Assembly (NCBI GenBank): GCA_944470555.2
Contig: OX104128.1
Coordinates: 47,041,920 to 47,105,919 of the forward strand
Source: Heterobilharzia americana
Lineage: Eukaryota; Platyhelminthes; Trematoda; Strigeidida; Schistosomatidae
Direction of reading: 5' to 3'
DNA length: 64,000 bases
Below, one piece after another: positions 33,645-45,994 of the stretch. The number at the start of each line of letters is the position of its first letter. The first letter of the stretch is position 1. The notes under the pieces are model-generated. The model worked only from the letters and a program-made list of their open reading frames with translations, had not been told where the DNA came from and made no database searches. The translations under genes and the position numbers were made by a program.

Positions 33645-33925
33645 TGATTGATTACTGGAGAGCAACCAATCTCTTTTTGTCTAACTCTGAATGCTGACTG
33701 CATAAGACCGATCAGATACGCTTTCTTGCCGATTACCTCCGACTGACTAACATTCATGAAAGTTCACCGCGATGACGTGCCACTTAGGTTGTTGGTTCCA
33801 ATCTCATAGGGGAGATCAGTTCCCTCAAGGTTGCAGATACGCCTGCTTGACAAGTGCCAACAAGAAGAAAAACTAGGTCCAACAGGGCTTCTTACCTACC
33901 GCCTCTATCCAACTAACATACTTCT
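33645..33925 (+). repeat. Class-C hammerhead SINE, copy 4
   Basis: Starts TTGATTGATTACTGGAGAGC; the ribozyme-like segment at 33840-33885 reads GCTTGACAAGTGCCAACAAG and AAAAACTAGGTCC, a shuffled core. The flanking CCGCCTCTATCCAACTAAC matches the other copies. Confidence 0.6.
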
Positions 33926-34195
33926 ATTCTTTCGGAAGTTACAAACGCTTAACTTCTTGAAAGGCTGACAAACAACATAATCAACATATGAAGAATATGT
34001 CAGTATAAAACTTACAAAGCTGACGAAAAATTTATCTCTAAGAATTTCTAAATGCTAACAACCACTTCGTTACAAAAAATTTTCCATATTTTCGTGTTTT
34101 AAATAGCTTTTAGGTGTCAATGGTTTCAATGGTTTCCTTATTAATTTGTTACCATTTACTTATTACATGTTGGTATGCATTTATTGTATCCTTAG

Positions 34196-34311
34196 TAATG
34201 TCTGTGGAATTAGAAGAGGCTCGTAAGAAGGTTTCCGCTTTTCAGAAAGAATGTGATGATTACTTGGTGGTCATTGTTCAACAAAAACGTGAAGCTGATG
34301 AACAAGCTAAG
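34196..34311 (+). CDS. DNAH2: DNAH2 exon 10: stalk CC1
   Basis: A 116-nt exon, acceptor ATCCTTAG at 34195 and donor GTAAGC at 34312. Two bases complete a Val codon; the exon ends in phase 0. It encodes MSVELEEARKKVSAFQKECD followed by DYLVVIVQQKREADEQAK, the strongly conserved middle of CC1 that relays AAA-ring state to the microtubule-binding domain. An open frame begins upstream at 34114, but it includes the acceptor and is not conserved, so the start at 34196 is preferred. Confidence 0.93.
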
Positions 34312-34429
34312 GTAAGCATTTTATTAACAGCAGCTTATTTATTTTTTAAACACAAAAAGGGTTTAAATTAGTGTATGGTTAGTGGTTCAATAAACCAACG
34401 TATATGCCTGTGACAGTTTCTATATTATA

Positions 34430-34600
34430 AAGGGTGTTTTAATGTCATTTCTGTAACCATTAATAATGTATTTTGCAGTGAATGACGATAGTTGTCTACC
34501 ATCTGCGCTTATTGACGTCTGCGAGTCCCGTTGCTTTTTTGTAGCCATTTTGGTACATGCTCCCCCACATTGTCGAAATATCTCTTATGAACAGTAGTTT
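34430..34600 (-). mobile_element. Penelope-like GIY-YIG remnant
   Basis: The minus strand reads VGEHVPKWLQKSNG and parallels VGEHIPKWLEKQFN at 21930-21960, including the following region ending in a decayed AFKIIYRN-like part. About 150 bp. Confidence 0.6.
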
Positions 34601-35330
34601 CACTAATAAGATTACCGTCCAAACTTTCAGTCTGTGTATGACCTGTAAATATCAGCTCACAATGATCTTAGAGGACTTCACATTGCTACGCCATCCTTTA
34701 TCGGGTTTAAGAATGATTACATCAGATCTACTTCAGAGTCGTTTTAAGACTTTGAAATGTTGTGTGGTTAGAATGCTTCTTTGTCTCCAGCCTGAACTAT
34801 GGAACTGATGGACAATGTCCACTGGCTAAGGCTCCAACCAACTCTGATTATCTGACGAGGTTGGGATAAGGGGAAATAAGTAATCAAATCGGGCATCAAT
34901 AGCCAAATATAAAACTGTAAAAGTGAATTCAACCGAAAGCTCCTGCTTTTCAAAAATCGAAGATTAAACTGAGGATAGATTAATCATATATCTGTCTGGA
35001 TTAATTTAGAATGAGGTAACATGGGTTTCATAATTACGAGACTTTGACAACTATCGAAAAAAGTCCCATTTAAACATAAGAAAACACACGATTACAGCGA
35101 AGAAAAATTTTTCTTTTCGATGAAATCATTCTCCTACCTGTACATTCGTGAAAACATAGTAAAAAGGATGGAACATTCCAGAGTAATTGCTGGTCAAAAG
35201 TCAATGTAAATTGCATCACAGAGAAAAGTTGCGTAATGGGGAAATAAACAAAATAATTACGAAGTAAAAATAAAAATAGTTACGTCATATGTGGGTTATT
35301 TAGAGTGGTTGATAATTTACGATGGACTTG
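34601..35330. other. Intron segment, unrecognised
   Basis: AT-rich, with short open frames on both strands without recognisable motifs. Confidence 0.35.
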
Positions 35331-35379
35331 AAAAAGAAAGAGGTTGTACATAACTCTTTGGAATGCATAATGGTGGTTT

Positions 35380-36790
35380 GAGTTTTTGAGTCGCTAATGC
35401 TTCAGCCATCCACAGATGTATTAGCCTCACTCCTTTCGAGTGGCTTGGTTGCACTTTGTACAGAATTTTGAAGTACTTATCAAAAGGAGCCAAATGTTCT
35501 GAGTTTACTAAATGTTATGTTTCAGAGCTGAGGATGCATTTTTATGCTTTCCTTGTCAGCCAAGTTAAATAGTGTTCGCAAGCGCGTTGCATAAGCTGGT
35601 GCGTGTACTCGGCTCCATAGAAGCTAGTAAACTGATATACACACATTTATGTGACACATTGCTCTGCCTTGTCGTTTACGTGCTGACGAATGAGTTTCTG
35701 ACAGAACGATGTGACTCTAGGATTCTAAGTATATCTGACACATTATCTCCCTTCGAGGTTCAGTAGTAAAATCTTTTTCGAAGTAGTTTGAACGCTTACT
35801 GTGGCGTTTCTTGGCTTTAGATTTTTATCTATACATTTTAGTGGGCATCCATTTTTCACTAGGATTTCTCGCAAGTTTTCTAGTTCCTCATGGATGGCAT
35901 CCTCTGTGCATATTCTTTGTATTCTTGAGGAGATTCTAGGTGAGATTCTTCTTTCTACTTAAGAACATACAGCTATGACAATTAATAAATTTCGCTCTCT
36001 AAGTGGACTTGATGTAAATAGGTCTCTGAAGTGAATTATTGTCTTTTCTTTGAAGTTGAACGTCAAGAAAGTGGAATTTCAAGTTTTATTCATCTAGAGT
36101 GAATTTGATTAAGGGATGAGCACTACTGAAGTTTTGAAGGAGGTTTTTGAGATCCGCATTTTCGTCACAAATAATAAAGGTATCATGTATGTTTCTTTTG
36201 TGAAAATGAAGCTTTCTGATTATTTTCGATAATGTTATGTCTTCCAGATTTGCCATAAAGCAGTCAGGTAGGAAGGGCGATCCCATTACCAAGTTATCTG
36301 TCTGTAGATTTTGTTGTTAAATCTGAAGGGTAAGTTGAAAGTACATCTGAGAAGTTCCTTTAGATAGTGATTTAGAATACGAATGTTTAATTTTTGTGGA
36401 TGAACTAATCTATATAGGAAACAAATATTTTCCGTTAATGGGACATTTGTAAATAGGGAAATGACATCCAGAGAAACCATTCTCTTCCCTGACAGATTGA
36501 CACTCCTGATTAAACTAACAAAGTGAAATATGTCACGCAAGCTACTTTTCAAAATTTAATTATTCACTGAATCCAGTATCTTGACGAGCTATTTCACAGC
36601 TGAATGGTAAGGAGAATTGGTCATGTTTGGTATCCGAGGTAGGGGAACATATTCTTTGTGCACTTTGGGTCGACCATATAGTCGAGGGATCGAGGAACCT
36701 GATAGATGGAGTTGTTCGTAGAGTTCAGTGGTGATGGATTCAGTGAAACGTGGCCTGAGTGACACATTTTACTTTGTTGATTTAATCAGG
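35380..36790 (-). mobile_element. Penelope-like element, RT and GIY-YIG remnants
   Basis: Minus frames give GKRMVSLDVISLFTNVPLTE (RT motif A, DVxSLFTNVP) near 36455, LLRCTFNLPFRFNNKIYRQ, then VMGSPFLPDCFMANLEDITL. The catalytic box is decayed to NIHDTFIICDE, where YIDD is expected. Below 35.9 kb the endonuclease part is barely recognisable. Frameshifted. Confidence 0.8.
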
Positions 36791-37204
36791 AATATCAGTC
36801 TGACGTGAGATGCGTAACACAATTAGCTACGAAATCACGGTAATTAAAATAGACAAACGTAAAGTTAATTTCATTGTAAACAAACTAATACAGCTACTTT
36901 TAGTAGTTTTTATATAATATGTATGAATTGTTGGAAAGAAACTGGTTTACATGTCAAATAGTGGCTGGTGACTAATTAAATGAATAGATTAATCGGTCTA
37001 CTTATAACATGAACCATCTTGCAAAAAACCTGTCATTCAATACACACCTCTGAAGATGTAACAAATTTTATTTTGAGGAAGTTTAAAATTTTATCATACT
37101 ACTTTTATTTATTTAACTTATTATTTACCTTAGCTGGTTTAGTCTTACGTCTTTTGATAAGTGTTTCTAATAATATGGAATGTGTTTTCCCTTTCTGTTT
37201 ATAG
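36791..37204. other. Intron segment, nothing recognised
   Basis: AT-rich stretch before exon 11. Confidence 0.4.
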
Positions 37205-37396
37205 TCTGTTATGCAAACTCAAGAAAAAATCAAGGTAGATGAAGCTAAATGTTTACATATGGCTGAATTGGCTCAAGCTGATTTAGCACAAGCTATGCCA
37301 GCTCTAGAAGCAGCTGTACAAGCATTGGAATCATTAAATAAAAAGGATATTACAGAAATTAAATCCTATGGAAAGCCACCTCTTCTAGTACAAAAG
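37205..37396 (+). CDS. DNAH2: DNAH2 exon 11: distal CC1 and start of MTBD
   Basis: A 64-codon exon in phase 0/0, acceptor TTTATAG at 37204, with the less common donor GTTTGC at 37397. It encodes the end of coiled coil 1 (AMPALEAAVQALESLNKKDI) and the entry into the microtubule-binding domain, TEIKSYGKPPLLVQK. The ESLNKKDI/EIKSYGKPP motif marks the stalk tip in dyneins. No flap insertion is visible. Confidence 0.94.
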
Positions 37397-37479
37397 GTTT
37401 GCATCATTTTCCTTCAGTTGATTGTAATCTGATTCGAATTAAACTATCTGAATTTCGCTCTATAAACGTTTGATATTAG

Positions 37480-37935
37480 CAAAACGTAAGCGTGGGAATA
37501 ATGAATAATCATCATTCCGAGTATCTGAGATAGCCGTGGTTTGACAGACTTGCGTAGACACTCAATGATGATTGAAGGTGAATGTGGTCTGTACTTTGAA
37601 TCTAGCTGTGGCCTAAATTTTCATTCCACCTTCAATCATCACCCATTATCAATCTGAGTCCGCTAAACCATGGTTATCTTAGATAGTTAAAATGATAATC
37701 AATAGGATGCTCCCCCCATCTTTATAATTCAAACAGATTTAGACTGGGATAAAAAGTCTTGACTGGGCGGCCAATATGAGTAGGATCATGCGATAGTAAG
37801 ACGTCACGAATTCATATGACAGTGGAGCGAAATCCGTTGATGATTGAAATGAAATAAAAACCTGGTTAGCAGTCAGGTCTCATAGCTCAGCTGGTAGAGC
37901 AGCGGGCCGTAAACCCGGTGGATCCTGGTAATTAA
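37480..37935. repeat. SINE with two inverted tRNA-like ends (type 2), copy 2
   Basis: The right end (37880-37925) reads CATAGCTCAGCTGGTAGAGC followed by AGCGGGCCGTAAACCCGG, a good tRNA D-arm and anticodon-arm mimic, cut off before the B-box. The middle AAGTCTTGACTGGGCGGCCA and the left end TTCCACCTTCAATCATCACC match copy 1. Confidence 0.7.
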
Positions 37936-38280
37936 TTATTAAATAGGTCCTAGAATGTGATGAACAATATGACTTTGCATCTTGACAACTAGTCCTGTTT
38001 TTTTAACACGAATGTAAATCTAATTTGTGAAATAAACAGTAAATGTAATCACATTCTCAAAGTATCTGACTGAATGTGCATACAAAAATACGTCAGCCAC
38101 AGAGTAGATTCTTGTGAAGTGTTTACCCGAGACCTAGTAATCATATTAATCGCTAATTATTAGTTTGGTGAATTGTAAATATCTCCCATCATTTTTTTCC
38201 TCAAGCCGAATGTAATTTCAGTTTATTTAGAACATATGTCGAAATTTTCAACAAAAATTACTTCATTAATACAAGAGTAA
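37936..38280. other. Intron segment, nothing recognised
   Basis: AT-rich spacer between the SINE and the PLE. Confidence 0.4.
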
Positions 38281-38289
38281 TACTTTGGT

Positions 38290-40160
38290 ACTGTGGTGGA
38301 TTGTAACTCCATTTTAGTCTGTTTATTAGAAATGTCCCACGGGTGAGTCAAAATCGTTTAATTTAATGCTGAAAACTAATAATCCCAGTAGAATGTATGA
38401 TACTATTAAGATTCATAAGCCAGGTTATCCCATCAGATTTATGGTAGATTAAAGAAATAATCCGACTTACAAGTTGTCTAAATATTTAGTAATGGTGAGT
38501 GTTAGGGCCAATAAGAGATTAATAAAAACCTCGACTGACTATCTCTTATGACCTAAAACATAGATTAGGTGATAAACGAGTCGACAACACTGAGAAAATA
38601 GTTGGTTTTGACATATCTAGCCTTCACATGCATACACCGATCGATATGGCTCTAGAGGCAGTTAGAAATGGGCTTAAGGGTAACAATGAGCTTACGCATC
38701 GAACTAAGGTGCCGATCGACGAAATTATGCTAGTAGTACGATTGTGCCTGACATCTACAGCTTTTAAGTTTCAAAATAAAATATCTAAACAAATTGAAGG
38801 GGTTGACTTGAGATCACTAACATCAGACAGATATATTTATGGATAGTTGGGAAAGGATGGCCCTACAGGCATTTAGTCCTATTCCAAAGATATGTAGATG
38901 GTAAATTTGCAGCACTGAAATCGGAACACATCAGTAGGTTATTGGCACATGTAAATTCAATGGTGAATGCAGTCCAACTTACCTTTAACTTAGAGAGTGA
39001 TGAGGGTAAGCTAGCAATGTTGGATTGCAAGATTAAACGAAAACAGGATGGAAGTTTAGAGACTAGTGTCCATAAGAAACCTACCCATTCTAATCGCTCT
39101 TTCAAACTATCTCACGCCATCCCAGTTAAAGTAGGCTTAGTTAAATGTCTAAGTAATAGGGCGACAAAGCTTACTAGTAGACCAGAAAATCCACATTGAG
39201 AATACCTTGCTTCTCAATAATTATCCACCAAAATTTATAAGTAAATTCTTAAGAAATCGAAAGAAAAATATCAGCAGTATTAGTAGTAACACCGGTGTTA
39301 TTGATAATAATTCTACTACTAATAGTGATAATGGTGACAGGGTTGAGAGAGAATTCAAAGCCTCTGCTATGTTACCGTACAAGGAGGGGATCTTAAAAGC
39401 ATTACGAAAAATTCTCAATAAGGCTGGAATTAAAGTGGCAACTTAACCAAAAAACTCGATTAAAAACAAGCTTTATAAATTAAAAGATCCTATTGATGCA
39501 ATTCAGCATAATAATTTGGTTTACGAAATCCTTTGTCGTGAATGCGAGGTAAAATGCATACGTCAAAGTAGTCGACCAGGATCGATTAGAATTACAGAGC
39601 ACAAATACTTAGCTGAATCAAGATTAATAGATTCTGATATGAAAGTAAGAAAAAAGCTCAGCTATGGGTATACACTCAGTTACATACAACCATATAGTAG
39701 GGTGGGATAGAGCAACGGTATTAAAACTAACTTCGCTGGGTAGAGGGAGAGATTGGCGACCGAATATTTGTTTATCGAATCAACACCTAATACATGCAGT
39801 AATAGGAATGATTCTGAACGTGTCCCAGATATATGGAAAAAATTCTGCTACCCTTGTTGTCACAATGAAGGAAAGGAAATTAGGACTATATCAAAGATGT
39901 CTCAAAGTTGCGGAATTACGCGATATGAATACGGACAATAAACTGCATCTGAAACGTTACCCAGTGAATGATACTGTTTCACTGTGTGGCATTTCTAATA
40001 AACAGACTGAAATGGAGAAAGTACTTCGATCGAAAATTCGGCCGAAGATGTAGTCTCTTGAAGTATATCTGACTAAGGGAATATCATTTCATCCAGATAT
40101 ACTACAGAAACACGAGAAAGCGCATCCTGGTAGAAAATTAGTTACATTTTGTCATTTAGA
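38290..40160 (+). mobile_element. Nearly complete Penelope-like element
   Basis: RT motifs in order: RMYDTIKIHKPGYPIRFMVD near 38395, LSKYLVM near 38475, the DISSLHMHTPI-like motif near 38620, LCLTSTAFKFQNKISKQIEG, then LESDEGKLAMLDCKIKRKQD and KKPTHSNRSFKLSH. A Ser/Asn-rich linker leads to the GIY-YIG part, LVYEILCRECEVKCIRQSSR near 39517, and HEGKEIRTISKMSQSC-like sequence. The YxDD box is not intact (the frame is broken near 38880-38900). The element is bounded by a 26-bp inverted repeat, 38309-38334 and 39990-40015. Confidence 0.85.
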
Positions 40161-40174
40161 ATACCTAACAGCTC

Positions 40175-43100
40175 TACCTCGCCATGGTAACTAGTTCACT
40201 AGTTACTAGCACTCCCTGAGCCCAGATAAAAAGGGAAGGTTGGGCATAGGGCTAGCAACCCTACACCATTAAATCAATCCAACCACTCAACAAACTTCAA
40301 AGCACAAAGAAACTATAAAAAACGAAAATAAACTTATTCCTCGCTGGAATCAGGGAGGAGAAACCACACCAGTTGGTGAAAGACTTCAGTGAGCAAATTG
40401 GCCAATGTGTCTCCTCTTCCCTCGATGAAAGCGAAAGTAAGAATAGGGATATGGAATGTCCGCACCATGTATGATCCTAGCGCAGTTGCCCAGATTCCAA
40501 AAGAGATGAGAAGGCAAAGCATAGAAGTCCTAGAGATCTGCGAGGAATCTGCAGATGCAATGGAAATAGACTCTCCAAACTGTCAACTGGAGAGGAGTCA
40601 ATAATCTACTCCAATACTGTCACCCAGACGACAACCACGAGCACACTGAGTTTTCGAGTGGCCATCATGACATCCCCAATGAGCATCGACAGCTGTCATG
40701 CAGTGGGAAACAATCTCTCCCAGCAAGATCAGGGTCATGACAGCATGATTCAACTCGAAAGGAAGGAAAGTCACAACCATACAATGCTACGCAACACACC
40801 TACAAATAATGCAGACGCAGAACAAGAGAGGAAGGAGGAACTCTACAGACAACTGCAATCAGCACTGGACAAGACTCTATCCTAGGTGGCGACATCAAAA
40901 TTCTAATGGGTGGGGTGACATGAATGCCAAATTGGGAGGGGACAACACAGGAAGAGAACTAACCATGGGTAGAGAAGCACTCAGTGAAATGACGAGTGAG
41001 AATGGAGGACTGTTTGCAGACTTCTGCACATTTAATGATTTGGTGATTGGAGGTAGTGTGTACAAACACGAGGATATTCTCAAGGCAGGGAGGGACATGG
41101 ATTTGATTTTGTCAAATGGATACACTAGAAATCAGATCGACTTCATCTCAATCTGAAATAAGAGGAGATGCAGCCTACTGGACACAGGATCAGATCAGAT
41201 CAGATCATATCAGATGAAGAAGGAGAGCAGATGTAGGTTCACATCACTCACCATCTAGTACAAGAAACATAACCACCTTCAAAATCAAGTTGAAAGCCTT
41301 CACACAAGTTGGTGATGATAGACCACAGTTGAAGTTGAACACCGAGAACAATAACTGAAGGACGAAACTACAAAGGACATCTTCACATCAGTCATCAAGA
41401 CAAAATGGGTGACACTAAACAACATCCATTAAGGAACCTGAGTGGATGAACACTGGAACTCTTTGAAAGAGACGTGGAAGGAAATCTGCATTACTGTGTT
41501 GGGAAGGAAGAGGAAGCAAGACAAGGAAAGGATCGACACAGATACAATGGATGTGATAGAGGAGGGATAGGAAGGTGGTGAAGCAGAAGATGAACCAGTC
41601 CAGTGCAGTGCAGTGCAGTGCAGGGATGAACAAAGAAAAGAGGAACTAAGCAAAACCTATAAAACACCACACTGGACAAAGAAGTGAAGAAGAGTGCAGA
41701 GAAAGACAAGAGACACTTCTACGACACACTGGCAAGTGAAGGAGAACAGAATGCAGGTAGGCGAGATAGAGACCTGACAACACTATATCAAATAACCAGA
41801 TTACTATCTGGGAGGGAAGAGATCAACGTGGACGAAGCCAATGAAAGATAGTGAATGAAACCTAGCTAACGCCGAAGAGGAGAAGCAAAGGAAACGATGG
41901 GATGACCACTTCAGAAAATTCTTGAATCGACTACTACCACCACCACCACCACCACCTGCAACTAGTCCAGAAATACCACCTGCAGCCCAGCCACAGAACT
42001 GCCAGTGAATCCAGGCCCTCCGGTAAAGCCGAAGTCTTGAAACTCATAAAGCTGCTGAAATGCGGGAAAGCAGCATGACCAGATGGAATCCTGTCAGAGG
42101 CACTGAGAACAGACTCAGAGACAACAGCGGACATGCTCACACCACTATTGCAGAAGGTTTAGTATGAAGGAAGGAAGGAAGGAAGGAGGGAAGGAAAGGT
42201 ACCTTCCCATTGATTGGAAGAAGGGCTACCTTGTCAAACTCCCAAAGAAGGGTGACTTTAGTGTTTGCAAGAACTGGCACGGAATCATGCTCCTGTCCAC
42301 TTCAAGAAAAATATCAAGCCGGATTATCCTGGAGTGACTAAAAGATGAGCTGGATTCAAAATTACGACCGGAATTGGCTGGCTGGCTGGCCGGCTTTAGG
42401 GATTAGAAATTATGTGCTGATCAGATTGTAACGCTACAATACGCATCATCATAGAACAGAGCATAGAATGGCAGTCCACTGTACCTTTACCTCAACTTCA
42501 TCGACTTTGAAAAGGCCTTCGACAGCGTCGACCGAGAATTAATTTGGCAGGCAGCTGCTTGAACACTACGGTTTTAGTGGTACAAACCTTTATTAACCTC
42601 ATTTAACGACAGCTATATGCTATATGATGCTACATGCCATGTGCATTACAATGGAAAACTCAGTGATGCCCTTAAAGTTAAGACAGAAAGGAGTAATACA
42701 AGGTTGCTGCCTACTATCACCAATTTTCTTCCTGATTGTGCTCGACTGGACTGCACTGGAGCATGCAACAAAGTGTGAGGAGTGAGAAGATGGGTATACG
42801 TTGTTTGACCGATAAAAAGACCCCAGAAGAAGATTTCGATTTCGCCGATGTCTAGTGTCTTGTCGCACAAACTTGGAGATGTACATGTGGATGCTAACAA
42901 TTTGCAAAGAGGTAGAGAAGACGTGACTTTCTTCAGGCGAACATGGAGAAGCCAGAGGTGATGAAAATATTAAACCAACAACAAGCACGAATCACCATCA
43001 ACAGGAGAAACCGAAAGGAATTTGTTTCGTTCACCTATCTAGTCGGGCAGAATCGTCTCAGCTACAGGTGGTGGCGCCACAGATGAGGGCGTCAAAGACA

Positions 43101-43690
43101 GTATCGGAAAAGTAAGACAGGTCTTCATTAATCTGAAGCCAGTGTGATGATCTACTGCACTCATCATAAAGCTTGAACAAGATCAGGATTTTCAACGCCC
43201 ACGTCAAGTCAGTGCTTCTATGTGATGGTTCAGAAACTTGGCGCGTCACGAAAAGCGTTTCCAACAAACTACAGACATCATACATCAACAACTGCCATCT
43301 ACGCCCACTCGATACTGAAGATCAGATCAGATGGCCAGAATAATAAAACTAAGCAACAAGCAACTCACTCTTGAGGGCAACGAAGCAACCAAGAACCTAT
43401 CGCCCACCAAATATGCAGAAGAAAGTGTAGATGGATTGGGCATACAATGGGAAGAGCGTTCGGGGACATCATGCGCCTGGCCAGGCTGTGGAGTGGGACC
43501 TGTGTGGGAAACGATGAGTTGGGCGTCCCAGTTGAGGGTGACATGGAGGAGATGGTGTGAGGAAGAATTAAAAGGTTGTGGTCAGTCGTGGAGTCAGGTT
43601 GAAAAGACTGGATAAAAGAGAGTGAAATGGAGACGTGCAACTGAAGCCCTATGTTGCACAAGGATCCCAAAGGACAAATAATAATAATAA
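40175..43690 (+). mobile_element. Nearly complete RTE-clade LINE (copy B)
   Basis: Begins with a noncoding leader, then the APE endonuclease start KVRIGIWNVRTMYDPSAVAQ (40430-40490). Next come the APE C-terminal part (DMNAKLGGDNTG), the RT with CGKAA and FIDFEKAFDSVDRE near 42500, and the region downstream to the 3' end TTGCACAAGGATCCCAAAGG with an AATAAT tail. Numerous stops and frameshifts make it inactive. Internal segment 40489-42579 is the plus arm of the large inverted repeat. Confidence 0.88.
40489..42579 (+). repeat. Inverted-repeat arm B (2.09 kb)
   Basis: Complement of 28287-30375 with only a few substitutions. Reading frames fall at mirror positions: 40809-41156 mirrors 29708-30055, and 41934-42140 mirrors 28724-28930. 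Encoded products are identical apart from rare changes such as NHTML versus NHKMP. Spacer 30376-40488. Confidence 0.92.
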
Positions 43691-45125
43691 GAAAACAGCT
43701 CAGTTTCAAAAGTAGCTGTTTTTTCAACTCTCTCACCTTGTTCATCACTTTAAATATGTAGACAGATATAAAATGTACGATAAGTATATACACAGATTTC
43801 TACCTTAATTTACTACAAAGCTTCCATAAATCTTGTATTCCTAAAGAAGTTTCATTAATGCGAGGCATTTGTGCTAATTCAAAAGTACAACAAAATGTAG
43901 TAATCGGTAGAATGATATACCCGTCATTTAAACGGATAGTTATACATTTGTTTTCAGTAGAGAACGTGACACATATCTAAGCTTTTTAAAACCAGGACGG
44001 TATACAATCAGTCTCATGCTGTGGTGCAACCACTCATGTGCTTTCACTCCGGTGGACCAAAGTATTCAGTATATTTATCTCGATGATTTTCAGGCAAAAT
44101 AGAATGAATTAACTTGATTTTCACTAGCAAGCAACCTAATATCAGTGTTCAATGAAGTTCATCTGCAAGTATTTACAACATATTGTATTCAAACAGCTTT
44201 AATGAAATTAACGTGTCAATCTTTAACTATTACGTCAACATATGGTGTTTTAACAGAACGTTTACACTTGTGTCTTTTTCCTCGTTTCCGTTTACCTAGT
44301 GTGATATTGCTACTTTTATTTATTCAATGTTGTATCCTTAATTAATTGGCCAAGTCTCGAGACTGAAACTAATTTATTTTGCAATGACTATCTTTTCTTT
44401 ATTGCAAGTTCCGAATATTTTTGGTAAAAAAGCTATTCATTCGGTGCTATGTAAATACTCAAGCGTCATGTTCTTTCTACTTTGATCGGTTTGATATGTA
44501 TACTACTGGGAACTACTTAAGAATTAATAGATAGCATGGAAGTAAGTATAACTCTATAACCGTTGACCAAAACGGTATGGTAAGGTTCAAGGTTCAATGA
44601 AGAGCAGGCAACCATATAGAGTCATGGGAAGCCAGGTTGACCGATGCAGAAACCGAATCCACAAAATGTTAGTTGATCGATGATCTCAGTCTCCTGACTT
44701 GTGAATATTAGTCAACTGGCTATGAATACAGCATTTAGCTAATTTAGTAGAGTAACCCATTGGCGACAGTTAGTTATGTAAGTTGTCATCATTTATATCA
44801 TGTATTTAACATTCCAGGTGACTGAGTTATCATAGTGACCACACTCGCACGCGTTACAACTTACCTTTTTATACATTGACCATCATCTTTACCTCCCGCT
44901 CGTACAAAATGTTTGTAGTCTGGCCGAATTTAATTTTGTGGCCTTCATTTTTTTTACATTTTATGCACTCAGTGGTTTCTTTCAAAAATATCAGCCTTCA
45001 TAAATCATCTGTCTAGAGTTCTTTGATGGTATAATTTGTGAACTTTTGTTCTTGATTGGATCGAATTGATAGGCCGCTATTGGATTCCTGTGCGGATGCC
45101 ACAAATCATAACGTCAAATGATGTA
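43691..45125. other. Intron segment, nothing recognised
   Basis: About 1.4 kb of AT-rich sequence. Open frames are short. No tRNA-like head, RT motif or exon seen. Confidence 0.4.
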
Positions 45126-45129
45126 CTAT

Positions 45130-45320
45130 GTCCATTGTATGAGGAATAAGCATCTTGACTTAATGGCCTTGTGAATACCGCTGTGGCATTTGAGGCCGTC
45201 GGTGCTGGGTTCAAGTCCTAGAGGGAATAAAACCAGTGTCTGAAATGGAGGAACACCCAGCTGATGAGTCCCAAATGAGACAAAATGCGCGGTGTAAATT
45301 CCACTGCTAACCACCATCTA
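45130..45320 (+). repeat. Smα-like hammerhead SINE (locus A8)
   Basis: The plus tRNA-like head ends with the B-box GGGTTCAAGTCCT near 45208. The hammerhead 45256-45305 has CTGATGA and GTCCC/GAGAC, but AAAA in place of GAAA. Ends CCACTGCTAACCACCATC. Confidence 0.65.
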
Positions 45321-45524
45321 TCAGTAATGTCTAGAGTTTGCTTTTGTTCTATATCGTGATGTTAAGTTTCACGTTATATAGGCGTGTAGTGAGAAACAGT
45401 AAGACAGGATGAATTCCTTTTGTATTTGTTTAGATGTTTTTGTATAGCTCTTACACTTAAAATGATTCTTGAAATCTTGATTATATTTTTCCCATGACTG
45501 TTTTTCTACATACCGTAAATGTAG

Positions 45525-45713
45525 GTCATGGAAGCTGTCATGATTCTTCGAGGAGTGGACCCAAGTTGGGCTGAATCGAAACGACAGCTAGGTGAACAAG
45601 ATTTCATTAAACAGTTGATAAACTTTGACAAAGATAATATCGGTGATAAAACATTGAAGAAAATTGGCCAATACTGTGCTCAAGACGATTTTCATCCTGA
45701 TGTAGTCGGTAAA
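45525..45713 (+). CDS. DNAH2: DNAH2 exon 12: microtubule-binding domain
   Basis: A 63-codon exon in phase 0/0, acceptor AATGTAG at 45524 and donor GTATGT at 45714. It encodes VMEAVMILRGVDPSWAESKR, then the core of the stalk-tip domain FIKQLINFDKDNIGDKTLKK and IGQYCAQDDFHPDVVGK. It follows an 8.1-kb intron that carries a nearly complete PLE and an RTE element. Confidence 0.94.
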
Positions 45714-45994
45714 GTATGTGTTTCAGGAATATAATTAATTTTTGATTAGTAATTGGGGTATCTGTGAGCAAATTTTTCGATAGGTGTAAGAAGGATTGTT
45801 CAAAACTTCTACGCTGGGAATTTATTCAAATTGTTCACCAATGAAATGAAATTGTGAGCTAGTGAGAGACCTGACCTTCAGATTTAAAAAACAGGTCTGA
45901 CGTTAGCTTAGTAACTAGATAGCTATTGGTTTTAATCATATGGTAACCTTAAAACTCAGTTTTTGAGATTTTGTGTGGATCTGTTTATTGTTTT

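Noticed and set aside
37878..37925. Possible tRNA gene
   Set aside because: Only the D-arm and anticodon-arm mimic is present, without a T-arm or acceptor stem; it belongs to the type-2 SINE.
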